DNA from: JBAXEO01 sp963789515
Lineage (GTDB): Bacteria; Actinomycetota; Coriobacteriia; Anaerosomatales; JAAXUF01
DNA: 64,000 nucleotides
NCBI GenBank assembly: GCA_963789515.1
Contig: CAWBKW010000004.1
Span: forward strand, 496,001 to 560,000
Direction: 5' to 3'
Positions 10,666 through 21,630 of this stretch are shown here, one piece after another (positions within the stretch are counted from its first letter, which is position 1; every line of letters begins with the position of its first letter). A model generated the notes under the pieces. That model made no database searches. It was not told the DNA's origin and saw only the letters and a program-made list of their open reading frames with translations. Made by a program: the position numbers and the translations under genes.

Positions 10666-11058
10666 ACTGGAAGGCCTTTGTACCAGTCAGAGGCAAGCAC
10701 TGCAAGAGAAATCTTCAACCGGTTTTGTCCGACCCGACTGTCCGACTGCCTGAGCCGCGAATTCTTCGCGACTCGTCGACGAGCCAGGCGGGCTGGGAGG
10801 ATCCGAAGGCCAGGCGGCTTAATGACACTGCTGCGTCCGAGGACGGACGCACTCCTGCAGGCGCATGACGGTTGCGCGCCGAGGGGCTTTGGGGCGGGAG
10901 AGAAGGATTGATAGCGGGCGGGATACCCGTTAACGTGGCATCGTGATTACGAGCCGCCGCACGGGCCAGTCCGCAGGATTCACCACTCAACCGCTTCAAG
11001 AGACTGCGGAAGGTTTGCAACCAACCCATTGCCTTTGAGCCGTCGACACCACGGTAGC
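10666..11058. other. Divergent intergenic region
   Basis: These 393 bases lie between the Ig-domain gene and the glycoside hydrolase. I see no coding sequence. A 12-bp palindrome (CTCGTCGACGAG) lies near 10774. No clear -35/-10 pair is visible for the rightward gene. Confidence 0.5.
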
Positions 11059-14000
11059 ATGTTTGCTGTCCGAGTTATTGCCTGGGCCGGTGCGATGCTC
11101 CTGGGCTGGCTGGCCATGGTGCCCGAGGTTTCCGCCGCGACCCTAACGATGCGCACAGACATCCTCGGGAGCACGCCAGGGTTGTTGGCCTACAACTCCG
11201 GCCATTTCGTTCCCGGCAGCAACACGCGCGATTGGTGGCGTTACTCCGGGGTCACCGGCGCGCGGGTGTTCCTGACGGCGAGCCTGATCGAGGCCAACGA
11301 TGACATTGCGGGCTTCGGCGATGGGGTAACCGATCAGGCCGGTTTCCTGAGCCGCCGAGCTGCTTTGCGCGCTGACCCGCTCAACCCGAACTATATCAAC
11401 TGGTCCTACATCACCAACCGTTACCGCCTCACCCAGCAACACGGATCGAACATCCTGGAGCCCTACTACACCTGCTCGTCCTTGCGGCAGCTCGGCATCC
11501 GGATTCTCATCAGCATCGAGGCCAGCGCGAGCACGTTCCCGATTGCCAGCGACAGCGATTGGGCGGGCAAATGGGAGCTCTGGCAGCATTATTATTTCCA
11601 GGCGTTCTATCTCGGGCGCGAGTTCGACGTGGAGCGGTTCCAGATGTGGAACGAGCCGGACCTTACGGGCGGGCCCACGGTGTCGGATTACCTCGAACGC
11701 CTGAAGCTGGCCTCCGACGCGATCCAGTGCGCGCTGGCGGACGTGAACGCGCGCTACGGCAAGTCGCTGGCTGCGCGCATTGTCGCCCCGGTCACCGCGG
11801 GCAATGCCAGCGGCGACTACACCGGCTGGGGCCAACCGATCATCCTGAATCGCCACGTGAACTTCCTCGGGCAGACGGACACTAATTTCTCGTTGATTCA
11901 CCAGTATGACTATCACGAGTATAACTCGGCGGTCAGCACCTTCGGCAGCCACCTGCAGTCGCTGCACGGCTGGCTCACCGCCGACATGGCGCCGGAGCCT
12001 CGCCTGCCCACGAGCATTTCCGAGTTCAACGCCCACACCGCCGCGGTGTTCGACACCATGACCGAGACGCTGGATTCGCCCTCGCAGTTTACGCGGCTGG
12101 CCGCCATCTCGGCCACGCTGGTCAGCAATGAGTGCCACGAGCTCTACTGTTTCAAGCTCAGCCAGACACTCTACAGCAGCACGGTGCCGATCAAGAAGAA
12201 CGGCACGCACTTCGTGGACAACACGAACTCGCCTTACAACATCGGCGGCGTCACGAAGGGGGGCGAAGTGTGGCGGCTCTTCAACCAGGCGGCCGCGCCG
12301 GGGCGTGATCGTTTGAGGGTCACCCAGGGCTCGGGCGCTACGGCGCTCAAGCTAACCGCCACCTATGAGGCCGGCCCGGGGGTCTATCGGCTGTTCTCCG
12401 CCAATGACTCCGCCAGTGTCGACACGACCCTGGACGTCAGCGCCTGGAATCTGCCGCCGGCCAGCGCGTGCTGCTCGAGGAGGTCAGCGACCGTCTCGCG
12501 GGCGGCGTCCGCGCGCTCGCCACGGTGACGAACAACCAGGTTGCGGCCGGCACGCACGGCGCGAACAGCGTCTGGCTGCTCACCTTGCCGACCGAGCCGC
12601 AGTCGCCGGTGCTCACGGTGGTTGCCACCGATGACACCATGGTCCAGGACGGAGCGAACAAGCTCGCGAACTACGGTGGCAATCCGGTTTGCTGGGTGCG
12701 CAATAACTCCACCAATGCCACCGGGCGCAGCGCGACCTTCCTGAAGTTCCATTTGCCGGTCATCTACAAGCCGGACATCCAGTTCGCGCTGCTGACGGTC
12801 CGGGCGGCTTCGATCAACGGCAGCAGCAACGTTCAGGCCCACGTGTATGGCTTGACGAACAACGCGTGGTCGCAAAGCAACTTAACGTGGGCCACCGCAC
12901 CGAATCTGGCTCAAAACGTGCCGGCCGGCTTAAACTACACCAACAACTTCATCCTGGGGGCGGGTGACGGGGCAAGGATTGTGGGGCAGATCTTCGCGGA
13001 CGCCGCGCCGGCGGACCGCATGCTAAACGTGACCGATTTCGTGCGCGGCGCGCCGGGCGGGGACGTTTCGTTCCTGCTTGCCCGGGAGGTTCGGTTTTAC
13101 GGGGACGCGCAGGACGACGATGGCCTGAGCATCGTCTCGCGCGAAGGCGACCCGACCAACGGGCCGCGCCTGATGATCGTGCGGAACCGGGACTCCGACA
13201 ACGATGGCCTGAGCGATGAGGCCGAGCTGACCGTGTTCGGCACCAACCCGAACAACTGGGATACAGACGGAGACGGCTTCAGCGACGGCCAGGAGATTCT
13301 GGTCGCCGGAACAAACCCGGGCACCATGACGAGTATTGCGCCTTACATTGTATCCCAGCCGGTGAGCCAGACGGCCCAAACCAACGCCACGGCCACGTTC
13401 GGCGTCACCGCCTACGGCACGTCACCGCTGCGCTACCAATGGTTTCACAACGCCACTGGCACGCTCGACAGCCAGACGAACGCGTCGCTTTCGCTCAGCA
13501 ACATTCAACCTGCGCAGGCCGGGGAGTATCGTGTGGTGGTCAGCAACACCTTCGGTGCCGTGACGAGTTCCACGGCCACGCTGACCATCAGCAATGCGCC
13601 GCCCGCTCCGCCCCCTACCCTGCCCCTCCAGGAGCCATTCGATTACGAACCGGGCACGAGCCTCGAGGGTCAGGGCGGCTGGCTCCTGAACGGGGGCACC
13701 AGCGGGACCATTGAGAGCGGCAGTCTAACGGTTTCCGGTCTGACGCCGGCGGCGGGCAACCGGCTAACCTGGAGCAGCGCCAGCATGAGCCTGCGCCTGC
13801 CGCTGGGCACAAACCTGGCGAGCAGTGAGATCTACTTCTCGTTTGCCATGCGCGTGGATACCCTTGGCGCTTCGTTCACGGGCGACGGCACGCTCGCGGG
13901 CTTCACGACCGGCACCGGCACGTCCTTCGGCACCAAAGTGAACATCCGCCCCAACGGTGCCGGCGGCTACAACCTGGGCGTTTCCAAACTGACCGGAACG

Positions 14001-14525
14001 ACCTATGGGGCGTGGGCGGGCGACAATTTTATGCCGGGCGAAACGGTGTTCGTGGTCGGACGCTACCGCTTCAACGACGCAACGAGCACCGATGACCTTT
14101 GCGATTTGTGGCTCAATCCCAGCAGCTCAACCTTCGGCGCGACCAATCCTCCCCCCGCGACTATTGCCGGTGCAGGCGCGGGCGGAACGGACCTGGCGCA
14201 GATCGATCGCTTCTTCTTCCGCGCCGGCGGCAGCACCGCCAGCCCGGCGAAGCTTGTCGCGGACGAGGTACGCCTCGGCCGCACCTGGGCGTCGGTTACG
14301 CCGCCCCGGTCGCCGGCGCTTAGCTTCGTTCCTTCCGGCAGCGGTTTCGAGCTGCAATGGCCGACGAATTCGCCGGTGTTTGTGCTGCAAGGCTCTCCTT
14401 CGCTCTCGCCGCCCGCGAACTGGGCCACCGAGCCCAGCACGCCTGCCATCAGGGGCACCAATTACGTCGTCACGATTCAGGCCACGAATACGGCTCGCTT
14501 CTTCCGCCTCACACAACAGAGGTGA
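11059..14525 (+). CDS. Exported clan-A-type glycoside hydrolase with DNRLRE, Ig-like and LamG-like domains, one frameshift
   Basis: ATG 11059 starts a signal peptide (MFAVRVIAWAGAMLLGWLAM). Residues ~30-420 look like a TIM-barrel hydrolase: FQMWNEPD (Glu199) is the clan GH-A acid/base signature, and TSISEFNAH (Glu322) is the likely nucleophile. The closest style is GH39 or GH30-like, but no family can be fixed by eye. After a frame shift near 12460 the protein continues with a DNRLRE-type domain (DDTMVQDGANKLANYGGNP), calcium-binding thrombospondin-3-like repeats (DSDNDGLSDEAEL, DTDGDGFSDGQE), an Ig-like domain and a LamG-like domain, ending FFRLTQQR. Total about 1,155 residues. It probably acts outside the cell on polysaccharide, in the same regulon as the divergent Ig-domain protein. 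Confidence 0.75.
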
Positions 14526-14718
14526 GCAAGAAGCTTTACCGCAACGACACAAGGGGGGAAGAATGGAGAGTTGGAGCCGAGCACGCGCTCGCCCGGCGAG
14601 CATGTGATTGTGCGCGGCAGCGCGAAGCTCTGTGCCCCGGCAATCGAGTATTGCTTTGACACTCTAAGGTGCGGACAGCACCCGCACGGGGCCGATGAGA
14701 TGGAATCCTTCCTCCATC

Positions 14719-14952
14719 GTAGCCGCGGACGTGAGTCCGCGCGAACTTTCCGCACGGCCAATTAGCGCGAACTCACGGGCGTGTTGCCCCAGTGGCTGCC
14801 AGTGGTCGGACCGCGGCTGTCCTCAGCCGCAGCGGCTCCAACTGTGCGAAAACCTCTTGGATTCTCCGACGCGCGGCCGCGATTCGGACCCGCTGCGGCT
14901 GGGACAGCCGCGCTCCGGGACTTGGGCAACACGCCCTCACGTCCGCGGCTAC
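14719..14952. repeat. Nested palindromic element with 17-bp terminal inverted repeats
   Basis: GTAGCCGCGGACGTGAG at 14719-14735 is exactly inverted at 14936-14952. Inside are two further inverted pairs: one around GGGCGTGTTGCCC, and one ~26 bp long containing GCGGCTGTCC. The whole 234-bp unit can fold into a long hairpin and has no coding frame. It lies between the glycoside hydrolase and the 3' end of the O-methyltransferase. It resembles a MITE or large REP-type element. Confidence 0.7.
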
Positions 14953-14987
14953 TCATTTGTAGTTGGTGGAGGCGGAGCAAGCTCCAC

Positions 14988-16073
14988 TTACTTGATTCCA
15001 ATGACCATGGAGTCGGGGCCGACGAGGTGCTCGACGCGCGTCTTGTGGAAGCCCGCGGCGTGCATCCAGGTCTGGCAATCGCGACCGGTGTAATCGAAGC
15101 CGCCGGGAGTCTCGACCAACATGTTCAGGCTCATCAGCAGGCCGAAGGCGTTGCGGCGCCGGTCATCGTCGATGATGGCTTCGTGAATAATCAAGGCGCC
15201 GCCGGCAGGCAGTGCGGCGTAGGCTTTAGCCAGAAGCGCGCGCTTCTGCTCGAGGTTCCAGTCGTGCAGGATGTGGCCCATGATGATGACATCCGCCTTC
15301 GGCAACGGGTCCTTGAAGAAGTCGCCCGGCTCGAACCGCACGCGGTCAGCCACACCGTTGGACTTGATATACTTCTCGAACACTGGCCGCACCTGGGGCA
15401 GATCAAAGCCGATGCCTTTTAGGTGCGGATGCTTCAGGGCCACCTGGACAGGCACGGCGCCCTGGGCGGCGCCGATGTCCACAAAGGTGCCATAGTCCTG
15501 CCAAGGGAACTTTTCGGCAATAGCCATCCCGGCGCCGAGACTGATGCCGGTCATGCCGCTGAGGAAACTCTCCAGCGACTCCGGCGTGCGATAGATCGCG
15601 CCGAAGAAGTCGCCGCCAGTCCTGGCTTCGTTCTGCGGCAAGCCGCTGCGCAGGGCCTCGGTGAGCGAACCCCAAAAGGTGTAGAGGCGTGCATTGGACA
15701 TCTCCAGGATGCCGCCGGCATAAGTCGGCTTGTGGCGGTCGAGGTAGAAATCGGTTTCCGGGGTGTTGGAATACTTGCCGTGACTGCGTTCGAGGAACTT
15801 CAGGGCGACGAGGGTGTCGAAGAAGTCGCTGGCGCCGCGAACGTGCAGGCCGAGGCGCTGGCGCAGGGTTTCGGCGTCCAGGGGGCCGCGGGCCAGCACA
15901 GTGAACACGCCGAGTTCGACAGCGCTGAGCAGGGTCTTCGAGGCCCAGAAACCCAGGCCGGTCTGCAGGATGTGATCGAGCGCCGGCGCCGCCGAGCGCG
16001 GCGCTTCCAGCACCTTCAGCACCGGCGCTTGAGTTTCAGGCAATGTTTCGAGCATTTTATTAGTAGCTTGCAT
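14988..16073 (-). CDS. SAM-dependent O-methyltransferase, family 2 type
   Basis: The frame is intact and the chosen start MQATNKML gives 361 residues; MADVTFRAI at 16112 is an alternative. The N-terminal ~100 residues form a winged-helix dimerisation domain (GFWASKTLLSAVELGVFTVL). The C-terminal domain is a Rossmann-like methyltransferase of the acetylserotonin/hydroxyneurosporene O-methyltransferase family (PF00891): FVDIGAAQGAVPVQVALKHP is the SAM loop, and HILHDW has the usual catalytic-base histidine position. AALPAGGALIIHEAI is also typical. Likely cytoplasmic, methylating a hydroxyl on a small secondary metabolite or quinone-like substrate. No neighbouring biosynthesis genes identify the substrate. 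Confidence 0.85.
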   Translation of the reverse strand: MQATNKMLETLPETQAPVLKVLEAPRSAAPALDHILQTGLGFWASKTLLSAVELGVFTVLARGPLDAETLRQRLGLHVRGASDFFDTLVALKFLERSHGKYSNTPETDFYLDRHKPTYAGGILEMSNARLYTFWGSLTEALRSGLPQNEARTGGDFFGAIYRTPESLESFLSGMTGISLGAGMAIAEKFPWQDYGTFVDIGAAQGAVPVQVALKHPHLKGIGFDLPQVRPVFEKYIKSNGVADRVRFEPGDFFKDPLPKADVIIMGHILHDWNLEQKRALLAKAYAALPAGGALIIHEAIIDDDRRRNAFGLLMSLNMLVETPGGFDYTGRDCQTWMHAAGFHKTRVEHLVGPDSMVIGIK

Positions 16074-16201
16074 AATGCTCATTATGATAGCTCGGAATGT
16101 CACGTCGGCCATGGGGTCAACACCCCATTGACGGGAGCGGGGCCCCGTGGTCAGGCCCGGGGAGGCTGAGGTCGCCGGGGCGTATCTCGGGTCCTGCCAC
16201 C

Positions 16202-16268
16202 GGAGCGCAGAGCATCGCTCTGTCACGGTGCGAAAGCCCCTGGCATGCAGAGCAATGCTCTGCGCTCC
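16202..16268. repeat. Imperfect 21-bp inverted repeat with internal palindromes
   Basis: GGAGCGCAGAGCATCGCTCTG at 16202-16222 pairs with 16248-16268 with one mismatch, and each arm also contains its own small palindrome (for example GCAGAGCAATGCTCTGC). It lies upstream of the methyltransferase. It looks like a REP/MITE-type element; it has no T-tract. Confidence 0.6.
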
Positions 16269-16463
16269 AGCCTCGTTACCCCCGTCCGCGGTGGCAGTGT
16301 AAAGGTGCGCCGAGATCGCCGAAGCGGAGCGAAACGGTGTTGCGCGGGGCGCAGCATCCATGTTTTCATGCCTGATCGGGCCGTTGGGGCGGGAATGCCC
16401 CTGCCCGGCGCACGGCACGCGGTGGGTAACCAGCGCCGGAGGTCGGCCGGTCCGCCAGGCAAT

Positions 16464-16820
16464 ATGAGAGAACTCACCACCCCGCAGAGCGGCAAGCAAG
16501 GCACGTCGGTCAGCTACAAGAGCCGCCATGGCCAAATCCGGCGGCAGCACATCAAGCCCAAGAACCCCCACACGCCGGCCCAGATGCGCATTCGCTCGAA
16601 CCTGGGCCGCACCTCGGCCCGCTGGCGGGTGCTCACGGACGAGCAACGTGCAGCCTGGAGCCGCGCTGCCCGGGAAACCCGCACCCGACGCCGGATGGGC
16701 TTTATATGTATGGGAGGTGGTCCGGTGCGGAAAGGGTGGGCGCAGTGCCTGGTTTGGGCGCTTTTTCAGCAGAAAAATGCCGGGCTACTTGCGGTAGCTG
16801 GCCACGACCCAGTCGCTTAG
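16464..16820 (+). pseudogene. Small basic conserved protein, 3' end probably lost
   Basis: ATG 16464 opens a basic frame: SGKQGTSVSYKSRHGQIRRQ, KPKNPHTPAQMRIRSNLGR, WRVLTDEQRAAW. This resembles short proteins that I have seen repeatedly in Verrucomicrobiota genomes; their function is unknown to me. In such proteins the sequence continues after the RTRRRMG region with another conserved stretch. Here it turns into unrelated sequence (GGGPVRKGWAQ) and overlaps the end of the ClpX-like gene. So the gene is probably truncated, or frameshifted near 16690. Confidence 0.45.
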
Positions 16821-18341
16821 GACCTTGTCCGGGGCCTGGACGGCGTCGGTATCAATGACGAACTCCTGCTGGCCGGAGTTCTGGGCGATGAGCTTCAGGC
16901 CGAACTGGAAGTCCTTGAAGCGGGTGGCGCAGAGGTCGCGGACGGATTGGCCCTTCTCGACGGCTTCCTGGACCAGCATGTCGGCGGCGGCTTCGGTGAA
17001 GCGGATGCGCATGCCGTGGGCTCTGCTGGAAGCGGCCGCGCATACTCGTCCACCAGTTGGCGGGTGACGAGGCGTTCCTCGCGCTCCGGTTCGGCCAGGA
17101 TCTTCTGCAGCTCGGCGGCGGGGTCATCGACCAGTTCGCGGGTGACGACGAAGCGGCGCACCTTGGTGGAGGGCAGCTCGAACTTGATGTCGCGGAAGAC
17201 CCGCTCGCAGACGGTCATCAGGCCGCGCGCGCCGGTCTGTTCGTCGGCGGCGCGCTCGGCGATGCGGCGCAGGCCTTCGTCGGCGAAGAGCACCTCGATG
17301 CCGTAGGCGGCGAAGTCCTGCTCGTATTGGCGGATGATGCTGCCCTCGGAGCTTTTGAGGATCAGGAAGAGGTCGTCGACCTTCAGGGAGTGGCAGACCA
17401 CGCGCACCGGCAGGCGGCCGATGAACTCGGGCTCGAAGCCGAACTCGATGAAGTCCCGCGTCTGGCCATGGCCGAGGACATCCTCCGGCGTCTCCAGCGG
17501 GCGCTCTTTGGCGGCAAAGCCGATGGTGGCCTCGCGCAGCCGCTTGCGGATGATCTTGTCCAGCCCGCCGAAGGCGCCGCTGACGATGAACAGGATGTGC
17601 TTGGTGTTGATGGTGGCGGGCGCCTTTCGGCCGCGCTGGGTGAAGTCCATCATCGCCTGGATCTGGCCGGCGATGTCGTTGGGCGGAGCGCGCCGGGACT
17701 TCGGTTTCCTCCATCAGCTTGAGCAGGTTGGTCTGCACGCCGCGGCCGCTGACGTCCCGGCCCGCGGCGTTGTTGGCGGCGGCGATCTTGTCGATCTCGT
17801 CGATGTAGATGATGCCGTACTGGGCGCGGGTCACGTCGCCGTCGGCCAGGCGCAACAGGTCGCGCACCATGTCTTCGACGTCGCCGCCCACATAGCCGGT
17901 CTCGGAGAACTTGGTGGCATCGGCCTTGACGAACGGCACGCCGATCAGGTCGGCCGCGCTGCGGATCAGGAAGGTCTTCCCGACGCCGGTGGGGCCGAGG
18001 AGGATGATGTTCTGCTTGGCGTAGTTCGGCGATTCCTTGCCTTCCAGGGCCAGGCGCACATGGTGGTAGTGGTCGCAGAGGGCGACGCTGAGGACCTTCT
18101 TGGCCTCGTCCTGCTTGATGACGAAGCGGTCGAGGTAATCCTTAACCTCGCGCGGTTTATATTTGAACTCGAACTGGTCGGCCTTGGCCGGTGGTTCCTG
18201 GCCCGTCGGGTGCGCCGGCGTCCGCCGGCTCCGGCGGCCGGTGCGCTGCCCGCCCTGCTGGAAATGCTGCCGCATCAATTCGGCGAGCTGCCGTTGAAAC
18301 TCTTCCGGCGTCGGCGGTCCATTGAAAACTGGTTTGTTCAT
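16785..18341 (-). CDS. ClpX-like AAA+ ATPase, two frameshifts
   Basis: Start chosen at MNKPVFNG; the gene encodes about 520 residues. Residues ~60-100 (YKPREVKDYLDRFVIKQDEAKKVLSVALCDHY) match the start of the ClpX/HslU AAA module. GPTGVGKT is Walker A and YGIIYIDEIDKI is Walker B. After a shift near 17690 the second half continues (ATINTKHILFIVSGAF, DFIEFGFEPEFIGRLPV, EQTGARGLM: the ClpX sensor and arginine region). After another shift near 17020 it ends DWVVASYRK. There is no N-terminal zinc-binding domain (no CxxC), so this is not a classic ClpX and may be a ClpP-independent unfoldase or use another partner. The DUF4202 gene is divergent, 57 bases away. Confidence 0.75.
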
Positions 18342-18398
18342 AGCACTCACGTAACACTACTTGCCACCATAGCGCACTTCTGCAATAAGACCAAGCCA

Positions 18399-19028
18399 GT
18401 GACCGAGACATTCCAGCCCCGCGACCCGGAACGCTTCGCGGCCGCGCTGCGCCGCTTCGACGAAGCGAACGCGCGCGACCCGAATGTCGAGCAAGCGGGC
18501 GGCGTCGCGCACCCACGCGAACTGCTTTACGCGCAACGGCTGACCGAGTGGGTGCTGAAGCTCTGCCCCGACGCATCGGAAGCATTGCGCCTGGCGGCGC
18601 GCTGCCAGCACCTGTGCCGCTGGATGGTGCCGCGCGACTCGTATCCGATGACGCGCGCGGGGTATCTGAAATGGCGCGAGGGGCTCAAGCATTTCCACGC
18701 GCAGAAGGCCGGCGAAATTCTGCGCGAGGTCGGGTATCCGGAGGAGACCATCGCCCGCGTGCAGAGCCTGAATCTGAAGAAGGACTTCCCGAATGACGCG
18801 GAGGGGCGGGTGCTGGAAGATGCCTTGTGCCTGGTCTTTCTCGAATACCAGTTCGCTGATCTTGCCAGCAAGACGACCGAGGAAAAGATGATCAACGCCT
18901 TGCAGAAGGCGTGGAAGAAGATGACCCCAGCCGGCCAGGCGCAGGCGCTCAAGCTGTCCTACAGCCCGCAGCAGCAGGCGCTGCTGGAGAAGGCGCTGCA
19001 GACGGCGCGGCCGAAACCGGAGGCGTAG
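18399..19028 (+). CDS. DUF4202 protein
   Basis: A GTG start at 18399 gives about 209 residues beginning MTETFQPRDPERFAAALRRF and ending TAG. Family-typical stretches are FDEANARDPN, ELLYAQRLTEWVLKLCPDAS, LAARCQHLCRWMVPRDSYPM, RAGYLKWREGLKHFHA and EDALCLVFLEYQFADL. The conserved His, Cys, Arg and Glu residues suggest a metal- or nucleotide-handling cytoplasmic protein, but the family (PF13875) has no established function that I can state. The frame is intact. It shares a 57-base divergent region with the ClpX-like gene. Confidence 0.8.
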   Translation: MTETFQPRDPERFAAALRRFDEANARDPNVEQAGGVAHPRELLYAQRLTEWVLKLCPDASEALRLAARCQHLCRWMVPRDSYPMTRAGYLKWREGLKHFHAQKAGEILREVGYPEETIARVQSLNLKKDFPNDAEGRVLEDALCLVFLEYQFADLASKTTEEKMINALQKAWKKMTPAGQAQALKLSYSPQQQALLEKALQTARPKPEA

Positions 19029-19192
19029 AGAGTTTAGCCCGTGAAAACGGAGTGAGCTTTCCGCGTTCCCCTCCCCTGCCCTGACGGGCATCCTCTTGAT
19101 AAGGGTCAAGGGAGGATCATGGCAAGGGAGGACAAGGGGAATGTGATCACAACCCGGACTCTCCCAAGCCGCGTGGCCGTCGGGGCCTTGAA

Positions 19193-20056
19193 TCAGCCAA
19201 GCATTCCTGCCAGGAGCTGGAGCGGGCTGTTCACTATGAACTCCTCCGTCCAGGCCGCCCCCCGCAAGTAAGAGCAACCCCAGGAATCGGCGGCAGCGAG
19301 GACAGCGAGGAGCAAACTTCCGCCCAGGCCAGGCTTCTCATCCCGGAGCCAATTAAAGGCATAACTGACCAGCTCCGTGCCGCGGGTCAGACCCAGCTTG
19401 GTCTTGATGTGTTCGCGGTGGGACTCGACGGTCTTGATGCTCACATGCAGGGCGCTGGCGATGTCGCGCGAGCCCAGGCCACGCCCGATGAGTTCGAGTA
19501 CCTCCAGCTCGCGGTCGGTTAGCCGGTCGGTGGTGGAACCATTGCCGGAACCGCTGTGTGCTATACGGTTGACCATCTTCTCGGCCAGAGCGGGCGTAAC
19601 GTAGTGCTTGCCTTGCAGGAGGAGCTCGATGGCCTCCATCACCTTCTCGGGGCCCTCGTCTTTAGTGACGTAGGCGTCCGCCCCGGCGCGCAAGGCCCGC
19701 GCGGCATGCGTCGCTTCGCTGCGCATGGTGAATACCAGCAGCTTGGTGTTTAATCCCTCGGCGCGGAGCTGCTTAATCAGCTCCAAGCCGCTGCCGCTGT
19801 TGAGCACCAGGTCCACGATGGCAACGTCGGGTTTGAGCTTCAGGATGCTGTTCAGCGCCGTGGGCCCATTGTCCGCCTCGCCGCAGACCATGAAATTCGG
19901 TTCCCGGTTAAAAAGAATCTGAAACGCGCGGCGAACGATGGGGTGGTCATCCACCAGGAAGACGCGGATCTTGCCGTTGACGGAAGTGTCTTGTCGCAGG
20001 CATAGACCGAACCTCAGCCAGGGTGAGGCAGAGACATGCTCATTGCCACTCGGCAA
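19193..20056 (-). CDS. NarL/FixJ-type response regulator
   Basis: The receiver domain begins IRVFLVDDHPIVRRAF, with phospho-acceptor Asp in DVAIVDLVL and the switch lysine in AYVTKDEG. The LuxR-type helix-turn-helix is LTDRELEVLELIGRGLGSRDIA, then VSIKTVESHREHIKTKLGL. The only start codon in frame before the receiver is TTG 20056, which adds 28 unrelated residues, so the true start is uncertain. After the normal family end (SYAFNWLRDEKPG) there are about 50 extra residues, suggesting a missed frameshift or a real extension. No sensor kinase gene is adjacent. It controls unknown targets on phosphorylation. Confidence 0.85.
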   Translation of the reverse strand: MPSGNEHVSASPWLRFGLCLRQDTSVNGKIRVFLVDDHPIVRRAFQILFNREPNFMVCGEADNGPTALNSILKLKPDVAIVDLVLNSGSGLELIKQLRAEGLNTKLLVFTMRSEATHAARALRAGADAYVTKDEGPEKVMEAIELLLQGKHYVTPALAEKMVNRIAHSGSGNGSTTDRLTDRELEVLELIGRGLGSRDIASALHVSIKTVESHREHIKTKLGLTRGTELVSYAFNWLRDEKPGLGGSLLLAVLAAADSWGCSYLRGAAWTEEFIVNSPLQLLAGMLG

Positions 20057-20400
20057 AGAGCACCCCGCCCGGCAATCGCCGATGCAACAACAACATCTAC
20101 CCTCATGCTGGCGCCATACATTCGAGGTCTCTATAACACAGATTCATGAAACTGCAACCTGACCGGGTTGAGCGCGCTCCCTTCCCTCTCGCTCCGCTCC
20201 GGCCCAGGCAGACGCCGGCACCTATCGCGCGGCGGCCTGGCGATGTTGCCATCCTCCGTCAAGGCTCCGTAAAGAACCGGTCAAAGCCTCGGCCTTCCAA
20301 CGGATGCGGCACCCGTAATGGCTGTGCTCCGATCCATGCGTTCTAGGTTGACTTTGGGAGCAGTTTCCTGTATTCCTTGGGCAGTTTCAGAAGCGCATTG
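20057..20400. other. Intergenic region
   Basis: These 344 bases separate the response regulator from the SUMF1-type gene, whose promoters diverge here. I see no coding sequence, hairpin or conserved operator. Confidence 0.5.
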
Positions 20401-21562
20401 ATGATGATGTTTGCAGGTCGCGTAGTGGAGGGTATCTCGGCAGTCCGTTGTTTATGGCTTTTGGCCCTTTCGCCGCTGTTGATCCCCTGCGCGCGGGCCC
20501 AGGGGGAACGCCTGTTCCGCATCGTCAGCCCGGCCGCCAGCGTCATCACTTCGGTGTCCCCGGACGGCACGATCCGGTGGACCAGTGCGGCGACCGGCGA
20601 TCACCTGCACCATCCAGACGACGACAAACTCCGTGAAGGGTGGGTGGGTGGACTACGTGCGGGTGCCGATCAGCAACACGGTTACGACGCTCCGGGTGTT
20701 CGATCCCGGCCCCGCCCAGCGGCATGGTGCTCATCCCCGCCGGCAGCTTCACCATGGGCGATGCGTTTCGGCGAGGGCTATGACGACGAACTGCCTGCGC
20801 ACACCGTTTATGTAAGCGGCTTTTACATGGACAAGTACGAGGTCACCAAGGCGCTGTGGGACAAGGTCAAGGCCTGGAGCATGACCAATGGCTACAGCTT
20901 CGCGGGCTCTGGCAACGCGACCAACCACCCGGTCCAGGGAGTGAGCTGGTATAACGCGGTGACGTGGTGCAATGCGCGGTCACAGAAGGAGGGGCTGACG
21001 CCGTGCTACTACACCGACGCGGGGCTGACGACGGTCTATAAGATCGGGCCAGGTGAACCCTTACGTGAAGTGGAACGCCAACGGGTATCGGCTGCCGACC
21101 GAGGCGGAGTGGGAAAAAGCGGCGCGGGGCGGGGCCAGCGGGCGGCGCTTTCCGTGGCGGGACACGGACAACATCAGTCACAGCCGCGCGAACTACAATG
21201 CGGGGAACTACCAAGCTTACGACCTGAGCTACCCAGCGGGCTATCATCCGACGTTCGTCACCGGCAGCTTTCCTTACACCAGCTCCGGTCGGGTCTTTGC
21301 CGCCCAATGGCTACGGCCTCTACGACATGGCGGGCAATGTGTGGGAGTGGTGCTGGGATTGGTACCAGAGCGATTGGTATAGCCAGGCGGGCGCGAAGCA
21401 GAATGATCCGCGCGGGCCGGCCGGACCTTTGAACTTCCGTGTGGAGCGCGGCGGCGGTTGGGGCGACTACGCCTTCTTCTGTCGCACCTGCCTACCGCAA
21501 CGACTGTTACGCCGACCTTCGGCGACGGCGACGACGGCTTCCGCTGTGTGCGGGGCCTTTGA
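20401..21562 (+). CDS. Exported SUMF1/formylglycine-generating-enzyme-like protein, multiple frameshifts
   Basis: ATG 20401 leads into a signal peptide (WLLALSPLLIPCARAQG). The FGE-sulfatase domain then appears in successive frames: MVLIPAGSFTMGD, YVSGFYMDKYEVTKALWD, HPVQGVSWYNAVTWCNARS, GYRLPTEAEWEKAARGG, NGYGLYDMAGNVWEWCWDW, and the C-terminal DGDDGFRCVRGL followed by TGA at 21560-21562. At least four single-base shifts are needed; one is a spare C near 21050 (GGGCCAG). The catalytic region reads RGGGWGDYAFFCRTAYR: the second active-site cysteine position is Cys but the first is Asp. It is therefore probably one of the many exported SUMF1-like proteins and not a true sulfatase activator. 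Confidence 0.7.
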
Positions 21563-21630
21563 GGTAGCCGCCGCCAGAGCCCTGATAGGGAGGCTTCCTG
21601 TCTGCATCACGGTGAGCATCTGCGGCTGAG

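Noticed and set aside
11143..12210. 355-residue minus-strand frame within the glycoside hydrolase
   Set aside because: Antisense shadow; the sense frame has catalytic motifs and a signal peptide.
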